Part shown: positions 1 through 11,757 of the stretch, one piece after another
Position numbering within the stretch: position 1 is the stretch's first letter
Layout: each line of letters opens with the position of its first letter
Assembly (NCBI GenBank): GCA_958496175.1
Contig: OY292278.1
Coordinates: forward strand, 47,430,001 to 47,494,000
Direction of reading: 5' to 3'
Origin: Sisyra terminalis
Lineage: Eukaryota; Arthropoda; Insecta; Neuroptera; Sisyridae
DNA: 64,000 bases
Notes under the pieces: model-generated
Seen by the model: the letters and a program-made list of their open reading frames with translations, nothing else
Told to the model about the DNA's origin: nothing
Database searches by the model: none
Made by a program: the position numbers and the translations under genes

Positions 1-106
1 CCACAAATACATAATGCATGGGAGGACGCGCGAAAAGGTGATAGCCAAACAAGTTACAATGCCCGAGAACCGGGCGGTGGCATGTGTTTTTGGGTCCATT
101 GTTTTT

Positions 107-143
107 TTTTTCTTCTTCTTCTTCTTCTTCTGCTTCTTCTTCC
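107..143. repeat. CTT microsatellite
   Basis: Runs of TTC/CTT triplets interrupted by one TGC. It encodes polyserine or polyarginine in passing ORFs, which explains their apparent length. Confidence 0.9.
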
Positions 144-293
144 CCAAAATCTTTTGTGTTCTTTTTGCGTCGTAGCCATCGAAAAATTAAAATAATAAAT
201 AGTCAAAAAAGCAAGTCGCACCGGCAACAAAGACACTACCATCAGATGCAATTCATCTTCTCTGCTTTTTACGCGAATAACCCACAAAGACAC

Positions 294-309
294 GGCCGGC
301 CGGCCGGCC
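294..309. repeat. CCGG tandem palindrome
   Basis: Four GGCC units in a row, which is rare in such AT-rich DNA and self-complementary. Confidence 0.85.
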
Positions 310-704
310 GCAATTTTCGATGATAATTTGATTTATTTTTCGCTTTTTATAATGGCAAAATCAGTTTGCTTTTCGCGTCATATCGGCTTGAAATGATCGG
401 TGAAAAAAATCCGCGACAAAAGCCAGTGGTTGGATTTTGTGTTTTGTGGAAGATTTATACTATTATGAAACCACCTTTGGGACAAACTTAACAGTGTTGG
501 ATTGATGAAAAAAAAATCAATCACTTAGAAGTTTGGATTCCGGAAACATGGCAGGCAGGATGCAAGGATACATCACCTTCCAAAAACACAGCCTCCAATC
601 CAAGTTGGGAATGATGATAATTTATTTATACATCCATAAATATAAATAAAATTGAACTGGAAACTGTTTGTAATATTGAAATAACCGCTTTTTAACATGC
701 ATAT

Positions 705-3587
705 ATGAAATAATATTTTTTTAAATTTTTGTCTGTCTGTCTGTTTGTTCTGGCTAATCTCTGAAATGGCTGAACCGATTTTGACGAAACTTTTATTGGC
801 AGGTAGCTGATGTAATAAGGAGTAACTTAGGCTACTTTTATTTTAGCAAAATAAAGTATTGTTGCAAATGAACAATCAACAATCGAAATTTTGAATTTAT
901 TAAGTGTAACTAATAAATAAATAATTATTTAATAATAAGTTTCTGTTTTTGTTATATCATTTTAACTACAGCATTTTAAATAACGTCATTTCACTTAATA
1001 AGTATGAAAATTTATGTAGTAGGTACTTATACCAAATACCAAAGAGGTGGTTTTTTATTTTTGTTTATTTTTCAACAATCAAAATTTTAAAAATCTAATT
1101 TTTATGAACCAATGATTGTGACCACTTGGAGCAATTATAAATTTTGCTGAAAAGCATTAAGGGAACAAATTTTTGTCATATATTTCATTAACAATTAAAA
1201 TATACAATCTTCCAAACTAACTTTTCTTCGGTATTTAGAACAATTTGAAAACCAAATATTGTTATTAAAAATGGTTAAAATATTCGAATTAACTTCCAAG
1301 CTTTCCACCTATTTCTAACAATTTTGTATGTACAACGTCCAAATGAGCGAAATCGAATTGCTTTTTAGTCATGATAATAAAAATAAAGGACATATTTTTT
1401 TTCGTTTTATAATGTATTTTCCACTATAAATGCATATTTGTGTCGATGAAATTTGGAAAGTGTTTTCCTTATACGATGCAGATATATAATAAGATAGAAT
1501 TTTCGATAATTCCACCCCTAAAAGAGTCAAAAATGGGGACAAAGTTTGTAGGGCAAAACGTCTAACAAACAATCGAAATTTCAAATTTTATAATCAAAAT
1601 ACTGTTATAAACAGAACGTTTTACCCATTTTTACAAAGTTGGTTTATTATTAGAAACCAAAACTTAGGATCTGCTTAAAAATTTAAACTCTGATAGATAT
1701 ATTGAAAATGGTTAAGTTAAGTTTATAAGTGAGTATTAAGTTTTTTGGCTTTCACATATTGTAAACCTGAAAATCTGAAAAACGTATTCACAAATAAATA
1801 CATTAGTGAGCGAATATCGAGTAGTGAGAAATTCGGCGATCTAAAAGAAAATGGTTTAAAATTAGATATTTTAAAAATAAGTGCATAGATACACAATGGT
1901 TCTACTTGATTATGGAGGAACTGAATTTCGTGGAATTGAACAAATTTTAATTTCGCAGTAGTTTTGTACATTGCAGTAGTGTAATAGTTTTGAGAAAAAG
2001 GTTTATTCGGGAGTCAGACAATGAAATGGGATTTCTACTAATATTCTAAATCTAGACCCTTTATTTTTGATATTTTGACGTGTTTTGATAACTTTTATCT
2101 GTTTTAAGTCATTATTAAGACCGATTTTATTAAACTTGACGATATTTTTTTATGTATAGATGTTGATTAATTTATGGATTATTTGGTTCACAGTAGGTAT
2201 ACTATAGGTTTTAATTTTGATTATTTTAAGACAAATTTCATTTTTGTTTATGAATTTTATAACTCAACAATAAATGACTCTTATACAATGTGCAATACAA
2301 ATTTTTGTTGAAAATTAACTGCTCTATAAAAATGGTGTCTTATGTTTTGGCGATTAAATTAACTCTTCAAAAGATATTAAAAGTTTTTGATGAGATATTC
2401 GAATAATTTCAATTTAATTCATAATTTTCATATAAATTTCATTTTTTGTCATTAATGTAAGTATTATTTGAGTTTTATTTTCAAAATTTTGAAAATAAAA
2501 GTTAATATAACCAATGTTTAACAAAAAACGAAAAGCAATTCCAATTTTTATTGTAAGTTTTCAAAGAGAATCGAAAAAATTACCCAACTTGCAACAAGAA
2601 CTTGTTTAAAAATTGAAAAAAAAAAACTTTTTTATAACTAATTGGACATTGTTTTTCTCTAATACTAAAATATATCTAATATATGTATAATGAAAACTTT
2701 ACTTTTTTATTAATAAATATTTAACTAAGCGATAAATAATGTACAATTAATTTTTTTTAAATGGAGACAAATATACTTAAGCATAAAAAAAACTTGAAAA
2801 ATATTTTGAAGTTTCTCAGTTGATAAAAACTAAAATTCGTGTAAATTTTCTCAAAAATTATAAATTAAATTGAAATTTTTCGAATATCTTTCAAAATCCA
2901 TACACACGAAAGTTTGATGATGAATATCTTTTGAAGGGTTAATTTAATCGCCTAAACATAAGAAACCATTTTTATAGAGCAGTTAATTTCCAACAAAAAT
3001 TTGTATTGCGCATTGTATAAGAGTCATTTATTGTCGAGTTATAAAATTCATAAACAAAAATGAAATTTGTCTTAAAATAATCAAAATTAAAACCTTAATA
3101 TCTTTCAAATGGTGAGGCTTACGGAAAAAATATAGAATACCTTTTTTGTAGAGCATTAAATTTCCTAAAAAATTCTTTCAAAACATTTTTCTGTACAATC
3201 GATAAATGATGAGGTATGAATTTTTTTCTATTGGACTGAGAAAAAAATACAAAACTGCGATGCGGAGGATTTTCCTACTAAAATTAAGAGCTCATACTTG
3301 GTGAGAATTTTTTTAAGGTGTCTAGCAACCCATTTTTCCGCGTCACTTGTAAAAAAAAATCGATTTTTTTGACCCACCCTATTACATACAACTATTTTAT
3401 TCTAACCAACTGTTTATTAAATGTGTCTTTTTAAAGTTTACAAAATAGTGTTTTCAGGTATGATTATGTTTTTCGTAAAACAATTAAAAAAATAAAAAAT
3501 TTTCATATATTACTACAAATAGGAAATTTAAAAAGAAAATTTAATCTATGCCTACGTTACGCAGACGAAGTCGCGGGTATCAGCTAG
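705..3587 (+). mobile_element. Non-autonomous Helitron A, interrupted by a foldback element
   Basis: The 3' end has a hairpin (CGC, bulged A, GAC, loop GAA, GTC GCG at about 3560-3576) eight bases before a terminal CTAG at 3584-3587, followed by host T. This is the Helitron 3' signature. The 5' region carries the CTGTCTGTCTGT run and the phrase AACCGATTTTGACGAAACTT seen in insect Helitron 5' ends; the exact start is uncertain. The interior matches the elements at 33.5, 40.3 and 60.5 kb. No Rep or helicase coding is seen, so it would have depended on another element. A separate foldback element sits at about 2208-3383. Confidence 0.75.
2208..3383. mobile_element. Foldback (long inverted repeat) DNA element nested in Helitron A
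   Basis: Arms at about 2209-2420 and 2870-3095 are inverted copies of each other. The right outer end reads TTTTTTTGACCCACCCTATT. Helitron copies elsewhere lack this block: the sequence left of it (GGTTCACAGTAGG) and right of it (GTTTATTAAATGTGTC) lie close together in the 40.3 kb Helitron. No coding is seen. The left terminal repeat appears to be lost. It is probably related to the GACTGGGCC/GACTGATTC elements in this window. Confidence 0.65.
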
Positions 3588-3661
3588 TTGTAAATAAAGG
3601 AAATTGATATGATTTCTTTGAAGTAATGAAAGTTAATCAGAAAAGTGTTGATATAATATCA

Positions 3662-3696
3662 TGTTACGTTGACGAAGTCACAGGTGTTGGCTGGTC
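3662..3696 (+). mobile_element. Decayed Helitron 3' end
   Basis: GTTACGTTGACGAAGTCACA followed by GGTGTTGGCTGG is a mutated version of the GTTACGCAGACGAAGTCGCG...CAGCTAG terminus found about 100 bp upstream. It appears to be an older insertion whose CTAR end has decayed. Confidence 0.5.
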
Positions 3697-3699
3697 TTC

Positions 3700-4800
3700 T
3701 ATGAAAACCGAAGACCAAACTTTGATCTCCCAAAGTCATAAATATAGTCTTTTGCAACCCATTTTTTGCCAGATAAGTTGCATTTCGACACTTTAATCAA
3801 AAGAATTCGTAATATTTGCGTTCTTGAAACGACAATGCTATGTTCCCTTCAAATCGATCGTGTCTTGCGATTATCCCCAAAAAAAAAACCTCTTATCACC
3901 ACCAAACTTTTTCCCCCAACATCCACCACCATGATGCTGCTGGTCGTTTCTCTCTCATATTTCAAAAAAATAATTTTTCAATTTACGAGCGACGTTTTTT
4001 ATTTTGAACGGTGAAGTTTCTTTTACGATTTGCCGCTACGTCATAAATCCGACGACAATTTTTTCGGTATGAAGAAGGTTGTATGGATGATATGGAGGTT
4101 TGTTCACCGTCCCGCGTGCCCCGTTCTCCATTTGTCCCATGTCCCATCATTTAATAGGCAATCGTCACTCGTTCATCATCAAGATAAAAAATTATGGTAA
4201 ATATCGTATTCGTATATTCGTTTCCTTTCGTTTCGATCTTCCGCCTTGATCTTCGAAGAAATTCAAACACTTGAGCAGAGCCACACAAAAAAAGAAACAA
4301 AAATAATACACCAACTGGCAGATAATTTTCATAAAATATATTCATAAATCAAAAATATTTTGAATACCAAAATGCTCACCATATTTATCCATTCAATTTT
4401 GGACCAGAAATTAGACGAGGAGATGAAATCATTTATTTTTTATTTTTTTTTGTTTTAATAAAACCGGTCAGGTGTTTGTGTGTTTAAGATTTAGAAATCT
4501 GAAACATTTTATATAACTCTTTATTATTAGGATTGCTTTACACGTTTTAATTCTCATAAGAAATTAACAAATATTTTTCATAGATCAGAGTTTATATTAG
4601 TTGAATTTTAACTTGTAAGAATTTTTTGTTTGGAAATTTTTTTGTTTAAAGGTCCAATTTTACTATTCCGTATTATATTGTGAAAACCAACCCTATTAAT
4701 TTGAAACGTATAATGCTAACCATGCAAAAAAATATCTGACCATGTTTAGTTTAATTTTTAATGGAATCATCCATATAAAAGTTTGTTATTTTACATTTTT
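3700..4800. other. Gene-free stretch
   Basis: Moderately unique sequence around 3760-4150 (mixed composition), then AT-rich DNA. Two short ORFs (3766-4014 plus, 4151-4345 minus) have no recognisable domain and compositions expected by chance. I see no transposon ends here. Confidence 0.4.
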
Positions 4801-4819
4801 CTAGATCTTGGCGTCTGCC

Positions 4820-5600
4820 TCTTTTTGCCCCTTAGTAGGGGCAAAAAGGGACAGCTAAGGGGTAAAAGGTCCTGTATTTATTTTAAATATCTGTCAGGTG
4901 TTATGAATTAATAACAGTATTTGAATCAATGAAATATTTCTGGATTTTCATTTGGAAAATTTTTATTACAGTCATTTTAAACAAACATAAAACTCTTCTT
5001 TCTTTATACAAATATTGACATTAATTGTAACATGAGTAATATTATTTTATACCTTTATCTTAACTTAATCAAACTCTGGTTTTCTGAATTGCAATTAAAA
5101 CAAACGAAGTAAAAGAACCCTCGATTAGAAATATAGTTTTCATGGGTCCATTGCTTGCAAAGATTGCATTGAATCCAACCATCACGTGGCTGGGTAAAGA
5201 AAAGTTCCACGTGGACCTTTTTACCCCAGTTACATTCAAGTGTTTTTACTAGGTTATAACTAGTTTACAGTTTAAATTAGCTAAAAACTAACAATAAATC
5301 CTGAAATACAACTAAATCTCATATACTATTAAACTATGTTTTAGTCTAGTTAAAGCAATATTACTGTTGGAAACCGAAAAGAATAATAATTAAAAATTGT
5401 AATTTCGTAAAAATATCGAGGTACCGTCGAAAATCTCCTATCTGTGATGTAGCTCAACTGCCAGGATGGCCTCGAAATACTTGTTACACTTCCTCATCTC
5501 TACCATTATAGTTAAATAGAGCAATATGCCAAAAGTATTTTAGATACACATGGTGGACCTTTATACTCGCGGACCTTTAAGCCCCACTCTACCCTACTTA
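4820..5600. mobile_element. Possible DNA element bounded by GGGG-rich ends
   Basis: The left edge has a perfect hairpin (CTTTTTGCCCC, loop TTAGTA, GGGGCAAAAAG; about 4822-4849) followed by GGGGTAAAAGGTCC. The right edge at about 5570-5595 reads GGACCTTTAAGCCCCACTCT. The two edges are imperfect inverted copies (GGGGTAAAAGGTCC versus GGACCTTTAAGCCCC). An inner copy GGACCTTTTTACCCC lies near 5214. No coding is seen. The element class is not determined. Confidence 0.35.
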
Positions 5601-6299
5601 CAATTTTCTTCAGGAAGATCAATAAAACATTTCTCGATAAATTTTTACACCCTAGAAATTAGTAGTTCTGTAGTAATTTTAGAATCGGTTCTTACATCAT
5701 CCTGGCTATAAATTATCAATCGAAAGTCATATTCTGTGAAATTAATATATTTATCAGACAAATATTTGAAATTTTGGATGAACGAAAAGAAATGTGGTTA
5801 CAAGGGGTTGAAGTTTTCAGTTGTAAATATTAACTTCAAAACTATTAAATCTATAAAGTTTAATTTTGCTATTATTAAATAATATAAAATTTTATGGTTT
5901 AAATATCATATTTTTTCATATTTCTTTTAAGGGGATGAAAGTTTGGATATATTATCAATAAGTATCTTAATATTCTTTGCTACTAATAAACAATTTTTAT
6001 TAATAAAGGTTTTGTTAAAATTTCTTTGAAAATATATCCTCATAGGCTTTTTGGTCAGAAATTGAGGAGGAAATGATGGGATGCAAATTGTAAGTAGCAG
6101 AAATTTAATGTCTTAAAGATTTTTTTTTTTGGAAAATTAAAAGTATACGTCGTCATTAACTCTTACAATACAAATTTATCCCCTATGCTTGTTTTGTAGA
6201 ATATTTGTTATTAAATTAAAGAAGAGACGAAATTTGGTATCTAAAACAAGTATTTAACTTTCCGGAAAAATCCATGTTGTTTAAGTCCTTGTCTTTTTA
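5600..6299. other. Gene-free AT-rich stretch
   Basis: No ORF of note, no terminal repeats and no match to other parts of the window were recognised. Confidence 0.4.
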
Positions 6300-6886
6300 A
6301 ATATAATAATTAAATTGTGGGTAATAAAGACGAAGTTTCTTGTGGAATATTATTTATTTTATCGCCAACGTTTCGTCAGTCATTTCTAACTTCTTCATAT
6401 AAATAAATAAATAAATTACAATTCATAAGTTTTAGTCGATATAAATCTTAATTAATTAATGTGAAATCTAACCAAAAAATAATTAAATTTCAATAATATT
6501 ATTTACATACTAACCAAAATTAAAAATTACTCCATAAATGTCATAAAAATAAGCTGTAAAATGACCCACTATAGTATATAGTATATAGTAAAATAATTGG
6601 TAGAACAACAACTAAAGTTGGGTCATTTTACAGCTTATTTTTATGACATTTATGGAGTAATTTTTAATTTTGGTTAGTATTTAAATAATGTTATTGAAAT
6701 TTAATTATTTTTTGGTTAGATTTTACATTAATTAACTAAGATTTATATCGACTAAAACTTATGAATTGTAATTTATTTATTTATATGAATAAGTCAGAAA
6801 TGACTGACGAAAGGTTGGCGATAAAATAAATAATATTCCACAAGAAGCTTCGTCCTTATTGCCCACAATTTATTTATTATATTTTC
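6300..6886. mobile_element. Inverted pair of Penelope-like terminal repeats (family e)
   Basis: Left arm 6300-6568 and right arm 6619-6886 are near-identical inverted copies around a 50-bp spacer rich in TAGTATA. Each arm contains a hammerhead-like motif pointing outward. The layout is the same as the shorter pairs at 20.3 and 31.8 kb. It is probably two PLE terminal repeats joined head to head after loss of the coding region. Confidence 0.65.
6362..6400 (-). ncRNA. Degenerate hammerhead-like motif, family e
   Basis: On the minus strand the core reads ATGAAGA (expected CUGANGA; first C lost), then stem II GTTAG/CTGAC with a GU pair, then GAAA and CGTT. The inverted copy near 6783-6820 is more damaged (ATGAATA core). 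It is likely inactive but recognisable. Confidence 0.45.
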
Positions 6887-6924
6887 GGAAAAACTTTGAA
6901 ATAACTATTTTTTCAAGATTATGA

Positions 6925-7016
6925 ATATGTTTCTCTTTTTATTGCCGCTTTCCGTTTCCGTTTAATAAAATTTAAAGTCACAACGATGCTAAAGAAGTTT
7001 TTACTTCAAAAATATA
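6925..7016 (+). repeat. Dispersed ~92-bp repeat, copy 1
   Basis: Runs from TTTCTCTTTTTATTGCCGCT to TTTTTACTTCAAAAA and is repeated on the same strand at about 44763-44848 with few differences. No inverted ends or coding are visible. It may be a fragment of an unrecognised element. Confidence 0.6.
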
Positions 7017-7037
7017 TGGAATATAATTATTTACTTG

Positions 7038-7152
7038 GTAAAAATATTCAAAGGACTGGGATCAAATAATAATCAGTCAAAACTATTTATTACAGCGCAT
7101 GTAATAAATACTTTTGACTGATTAATATTTGATCCTAGTCCTATGAATATTT
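7038..7152. mobile_element. Short inverted Penelope-like terminal repeat pair, ribozyme deleted
   Basis: AATATTCAAAGGACTGGGAT and TAATCAGTCAAAACTATTTA on the left are mirrored on the right around GCGC. The arm sequence matches the PLE terminal repeat at 25.96-26.04 kb, but the part that would hold the hammerhead is missing. The following text (CGAGGATCTGAAATTCTAC, to about 7192) matches the start of the 25.69 and 53.69 kb repeats in reverse. Confidence 0.6.
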
Positions 7153-7812
7153 TTAACCAATTTATCATCATCGAGGATCTGAAATTCTACCATAATAACT
7201 ATCTACGATTTTTCATTGAATTTATTTGGTAACGATTGGTGCTTTAGTGAATCTTAGCCAAATTGTATGCATCAAATCTTCATATAACAAAGTTATCAAT
7301 AATCTTACATCTCTAAAAAATTAACGATAATTGCTTAGTTGATTGAAAAAAAATATTTTTTTTCTGATTTAAGCCCGGTATTTTCACATTTAGATAGTGA
7401 CATTTATCTACCAGATAAAATTTTAACCGGAAGATAGAGAAAACACGCGTAGTTTCACATAAAAATAGTCATATCTTAGGATAAAATTAAACTATCTCCT
7501 AGATTGTTTATTCAGTACTCAGACTTCCAAATAGTCTTTTTATTTAATACATAAAGCATATATTGCCTTCTTATTGTTTCTGCGCATTGTTAGTGCTGCC
7601 AAACTTAAGTGAAGCGAAAAAAATTATATTACGAAATTGCAAGAATTTTCTGCCTATTTGGAGATTTTACGAATTTATTAGGTAAATATTTGGTGTATAT
7701 TATCTATGTGAAAATTAAATAAACATCAATTTCTTGTAATGATACATAAACAATATTAATCAGTTACTTTGTTGATATATTACAGTTATAAATAAAAGTG
7801 GAAATAATTACT

Positions 7813-8154
7813 ATGGATGATTTGGAATTGCTCAATGACCCTGAGGAAGAATTGATTCAACTTATAGAAATTATAAATCCTGAACAACAATATAATGTAA
7901 GGACCCAAGAATTGATCATTTTAAGAAATGGACAGACCAATATTTTTTCCATTGATTTCGTTTTTTCAAAACTTACGGTCGAATTTATATTATTACAAAT
8001 TGAAGAAAAATGTGCAGTACTACACAATATAGCGATAGACCGAATGGAAGAAAATTTTGACAACGATGAAAATTCGGACATGGAAGACAATATTCTTCCA
8101 GAAGAACAGGAAAGAAATGTTGAAATTCATAATGATTTTTCTGCAGACCTTTGA
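7813..8154 (+). pseudogene. HARBI1-like transposase, N-terminal remnant (copy 1)
   Basis: ATG at 7813 opens an ORF starting MDDLELLNDPEEELIQLIE and stopping at TGA 8152-8154. The part DFVFSKLTVEFILLQIEE resembles the helical N-terminal region of PIF/Harbinger nucleases, where a phrase like FRFSK.TV..LL..I is usual. In the sibling copies a 2-bp difference near 7901 gives RPRIDHFKKWTDQ, another phrase typical of this region, so copy 1 probably has a frame shift there. The DDE catalytic core is absent: roughly the last two thirds of a normal transposase is deleted. The stop at 8152 comes from a T-to-G change relative to copy 2. Family assignment is by pattern, not by search. Confidence 0.6.
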
Positions 8155-8281
8155 TTGATTATTTTAGGAATTTATTGCATCAATAAAACGTTTAACAAGA
8201 AGTAATAGAATCAATATATATTTGTATTATGAAAATAAAAATGTTATTTAATAAAAGTTGTATAAAATTAAAATATTTTAA

Positions 8282-8501
8282 TTATTTTTTCTCAATAGAA
8301 ATTTCAATTTCCATAAGTTTCATTTTCTTACGATGCATTTCTTCTGCCCTCTTCTCTTCTTGATTAATATTATGAATTTGATTCATTAAAAGTTCGGTTC
8401 TAAGGTCTAAAATTTTATCTAATTTTATAATTCAACAAATGAACTTCTTCATTATTGAAATTTGTAGTTGGTGTTCGTTTTTTCTTAACTTCGTTAGACA
8501 T
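8282..8501 (-). pseudogene. Myb/SANT-like Harbinger protein, internally deleted (copy 1)
   Basis: ATG at 8501 (minus) reads MSNEVKKKRTPTTNFNNEEV and continues HLLNYK, the typical opening of Myb/SANT-like DNA-binding proteins of Harbinger elements. A frame break follows, and another frame then gives LDKILDLRTELLMNQIHN, followed by an acidic/basic coiled-coil tail ending in ISIEKK and TAA at 8282. The missing middle would hold most of the Myb domain. It faces the transposase remnant, as in complete PIF/Harbinger elements. The partner protein normally binds the element ends. Confidence 0.6.
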
Positions 8502-8855
8502 TCAAAATTATAAGTTATTAATTTGCAGAACGAATATTTTTATATTTCAAATTCAGTATAAGAGACAACTACCAAACTTCATTTTTTTACACAAGAATGG
8601 TGTCTCATTCTAACGCCTTTGGTATCGCTACCAACTTGTCTTTGTTTATCAATATATTGTTTCCTACACTGGCTTTTCCATAAACTGTCATTACTGTTCT
8701 ATTCTTTTTTATAAGATATCATGCAAATTACTAACCGGAGGTTTTGGTTGAAAATACAGTTTTGATTAATCTTACAGATAAAATTTTATCTAATAGATAA
8801 TTGATATAATGGAGATAAAGCGTACCTATACTGAAGTGAAAATTCCGGGACTTAA

Positions 8856-10550
8856 ATAGTTATATATAAAAAAATATGTTAAAAATAATGATTTTGACAG
8901 GTGGTTGTCATTAAAGCTCTAAAGCTCTATGGTCTTATGCACTATCTTTCTTTCTCTTTTGCAAATTGAATCATTTAACAGTTGGGTTGGTTTTTTATTT
9001 TTGTAGAAATAGATATTGGTTTTTTCTGTTTTTTTTTTTGAGGTAACTTTGCGGAATCGAAAGTTAAGAACTGGAGTCATTAGATGTGAAGCACGCCAGA
9101 GGTCAGGTCTGGATTTTATTTGCCCGATCCGAGTCCATAAACACGGTTGTTTATTGGCATCATTTTTGGATTGGTTTATTAAAATTCACAGAGCCAATAT
9201 TTTTTGCTGAAACTGTTCGGTAAGACGTATGGAAACGGTTTAAATCAATCAGTTTATGGGACGCACAGGGAAAGCTCGTCAGCTTTACCAAATACGTCAC
9301 AAATCAATTTTTTTTCGCCATCGTCACGTGTGCGTGCGTTTTGTTTTCTCCGTGTACCGCCGTATTTTTATGCTGGCAAAAAGGGCACTGGCAAAGAGGA
9401 CTTTGAGGACAAGCAGAAGAAGTGGCGGAGACAAGAAGTGGATGGCCACTTGTTACGGACATCGTTGTTCTTACCGACAGGTTCGTTTCACTTCATTATT
9501 ATTATACAACACGAATTATTGCTTGACCATCAGGAATAAATGAGTGACGTGTGTGCATCGAATGCACTCACCCAACAAGTGCATTATTTTTACCAATACA
9601 TGTACGCGATAATGCGGTAATACCCAACCGATTCAAATCCCAATCAATTTATCGAAATTTTAATTTTTTTCCCTGCCGTACTTTGATGGCCACAAGACGA
9701 CCAAAACAACAAAAAAAATGCCTTCAGAGGTGTACAATATTTTCTTCAGATAATATGTTAATTGAAATGAACCGCCATAAATTAAGATTTGATTGGAGAG
9801 TGCACGTTTCCTTATCTGATTATTACAACGCATTAAAAATCCTTATTGAAACCAACTTCCCCGGCTAATGTGCGTACCGTTCAGATGGAACCCTTTTTTC
9901 GGCCGATTGAAATTAAATAAACCCCAAACAATATCTCCAATGGAAAAAAATATCGAAACCAGAAAAGGACAACCGCGTTGGGTGTCGGGGAAATAAAATA
10001 GGAGAGTACGAGATTTTTGGGTGTTGTGGTATGGTCGCTCGCTCTAATGACGATCTTGGTTGGTTGATTCGGTTGTTTATGGCCTACACAAAATCTAATA
10101 ATCTATTATGGGAAACAAAATGATAAATTTCTTGGAAATTGAAAAATAATGATCCATTTTTAACGTTTTTAAATAAAACACGACGACGACGACGACGACA
10201 ACTGGAACGATGCAGTCGAGAGACGAAGACGATAAATTTCGGGGAGAAAAAAAGGTTCAGATTTTGTCAACTTACACAGAGCATTTGAATTTTTTGAATA
10301 TTTAACACAAAATTCTCGATTTTTTTTGGGACCTAACCTGATAAAATTAAGTCATTGATTCTACTTAATTTTTTGAATGAAAATTAATCACCGAAATTTA
10401 GTAATTGTTACTATTTCTAAGAACGAAACATTTCAAACAATTAGAGAGTGCTATTTCGGTATACCAAATTATAAACCGTTTGTACAAATTTGTAATAAAT
10501 TTAATCGCCGTTTTTTCAATATTTACTAGAAGCTTTATAAAGTGCCCCCA
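8856..10550. other. Gene-free stretch with a mixed-composition island (about 9030-10260)
   Basis: From about 9030 to 10260 the DNA is less AT-rich and non-repetitive. Overlapping ORFs in several frames (9016-9210, 9204-9539, 9256-9543, 9551-9868, all plus) show no domain and no consistent frame. A (CGA)n microsatellite lies at 10181-10199. The stretch is a candidate for regulatory DNA or an untranslated exon, but no promoter or splice structure can be asserted. Confidence 0.35.
10181..10199. repeat. CGA microsatellite
   Basis: About six CGA triplets. Confidence 0.9.
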
Positions 10551-10551
10551 C

Positions 10552-11757
10552 TAGACTGATTCAAAAAAAAAATGATGATTTTTTTTTCTTAATTATATCG
10601 CAAATATTGTTGGAAATGACAAAAAATTCTGTGAAAGTTTAAGCTCTTAATATTAATATTAAGAGATGCCGCATCGCAAATTTCGATTTTCCATTTAAAT
10701 AACATGGGAACAATATTCTCTTGCACTTTGGAATTTTATAGCTCACGTTGGTGACAATATTTCGGAATGACCAAGGTATATTCTTGTAGAAAATTAAACG
10801 ATCTACAAAAAAGGTTAGATACAAGTTTTTAATATATAACTATAACTATAACATATCTATTTAAAAGTTTTTGATATTTTTCACAGGTCCTAAGTTATTT
10901 AATTAAAATAAAAAAAACAATTTTTATGTTAAAAATTTAATAATTCAGGGAATTTTCAGTGTAATGCATATAACTTAGGACCTGTGAAAAATATCAAAAA
11001 CTTTTATATAGATAAGTTACAGAAAAAAGTGCTCTACAAAAAATGTCCTATAAAATTATCTCATAAAATTGATGGTTGCGTCAAAAAATTGAAAAAATAT
11101 TAAAATTTCTCTTTAGTTCAACTTTTAAAAAAAATAATGATTTTTTTTTCTAAATTATATCGAAAATATTGTTAGGAATGACAAAAGAAAATCCTGTGAA
11201 AGTTTAAGCTCTTAATATTAATATTAATTTTATGAGATCCAACCATCAATTTTATGAGATATTTTTTTAGGACATTTTTTGTGGAGCACTTTTTTTCTAT
11301 AACTTATCTCTATAAAAGTTTTTGATATTTTTTACAGGTCCTTAGTTTTTTAATTAAAATAAAAAAAATATTTTTTATATGTTAAAAATATAATAATTCA
11401 GGGAATTTTCAGTTTAATGCAAATAACTTTGTACTTGTAACAAATATCAAAAACTTTTATATAGATAAGTTATAGAAAAAAAGTACTCTACAAAAAGTAT
11501 CCTTTAAAGTTTTCTCATAAAATTGATGATTGCGGCAAAAAATTGAAAAAATATTAAAATTTCTCTTTAGTTCAACTTTGATCTCGAATAACTTTTGAAA
11601 AAATAAATATATCAAAAACTTGTACGAAACCTTTTTTGTAGATCGTTTAATTTTCTATAAGAATATACCTTAGTCATTCCGAAATATTGTCACCAACATG
11701 AACTATAAAATTCCAAAGTACAAGAGAATATTGTTTCCATGTTATTTAAATGGAAAA
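10552..11757. mobile_element. Foldback element of the GACTGATTC family (right end truncated)
   Basis: Starts TAGACTGATTCAAAA as the intact copy at 28.1 kb does. The left arm (10552-10865) recurs inverted at about 11570-11757, where the outer ~110 bp are missing. The middle contains two smaller hairpins built on CACAGGTCCTAAG. The perfect palindrome CTTAATATTAATATTAAG is at 10646-10663, and a one-base variant at 11211-11228. No coding potential. Confidence 0.7.

Larger units (their letters stand above)
1..640. other. Low-repeat unique island at window start
   Basis: This stretch is GC-richer than the AT-rich DNA that follows and does not match any repeat elsewhere in the window. It holds a CTT-type microsatellite (about 107-143) and a CCGG run (294-309). 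The two short ORFs crossing it (54-293 minus, 84-323 plus) are driven by the CTT run and look non-coding. It could be regulatory or untranslated DNA, but nothing specific is recognisable. Confidence 0.35.
7373..8851 (+). mobile_element. PIF/Harbinger element, internally deleted, copy 1
   Basis: Left end GCCCGGTATTTTCAC and right end GTGAAAATTCCGGGAC are inverted repeats flanked on both sides by TTAA, which fits the TWA-type target preference of PIF/Harbinger. Subterminal GATAAAATTTTATC repeats lie inside both ends. It carries convergent remnants of the two genes typical of the superfamily: a HARBI1-like transposase N-terminus and a Myb/SANT-like protein. Copies of the same structure occur at 45.2 and 57.1 kb, so the deleted form itself spread. 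Confidence 0.75.

Noticed and set aside
54..323. Two overlapping 79-codon ORFs on opposite strands
   Set aside because: Both depend on the CTT microsatellite, which encodes serine or arginine runs, and neither has a domain.
9204..9868. Three plus-strand ORFs of 95-111 codons
   Set aside because: They overlap in different frames and show no recognisable motif; treated as part of a non-coding island.
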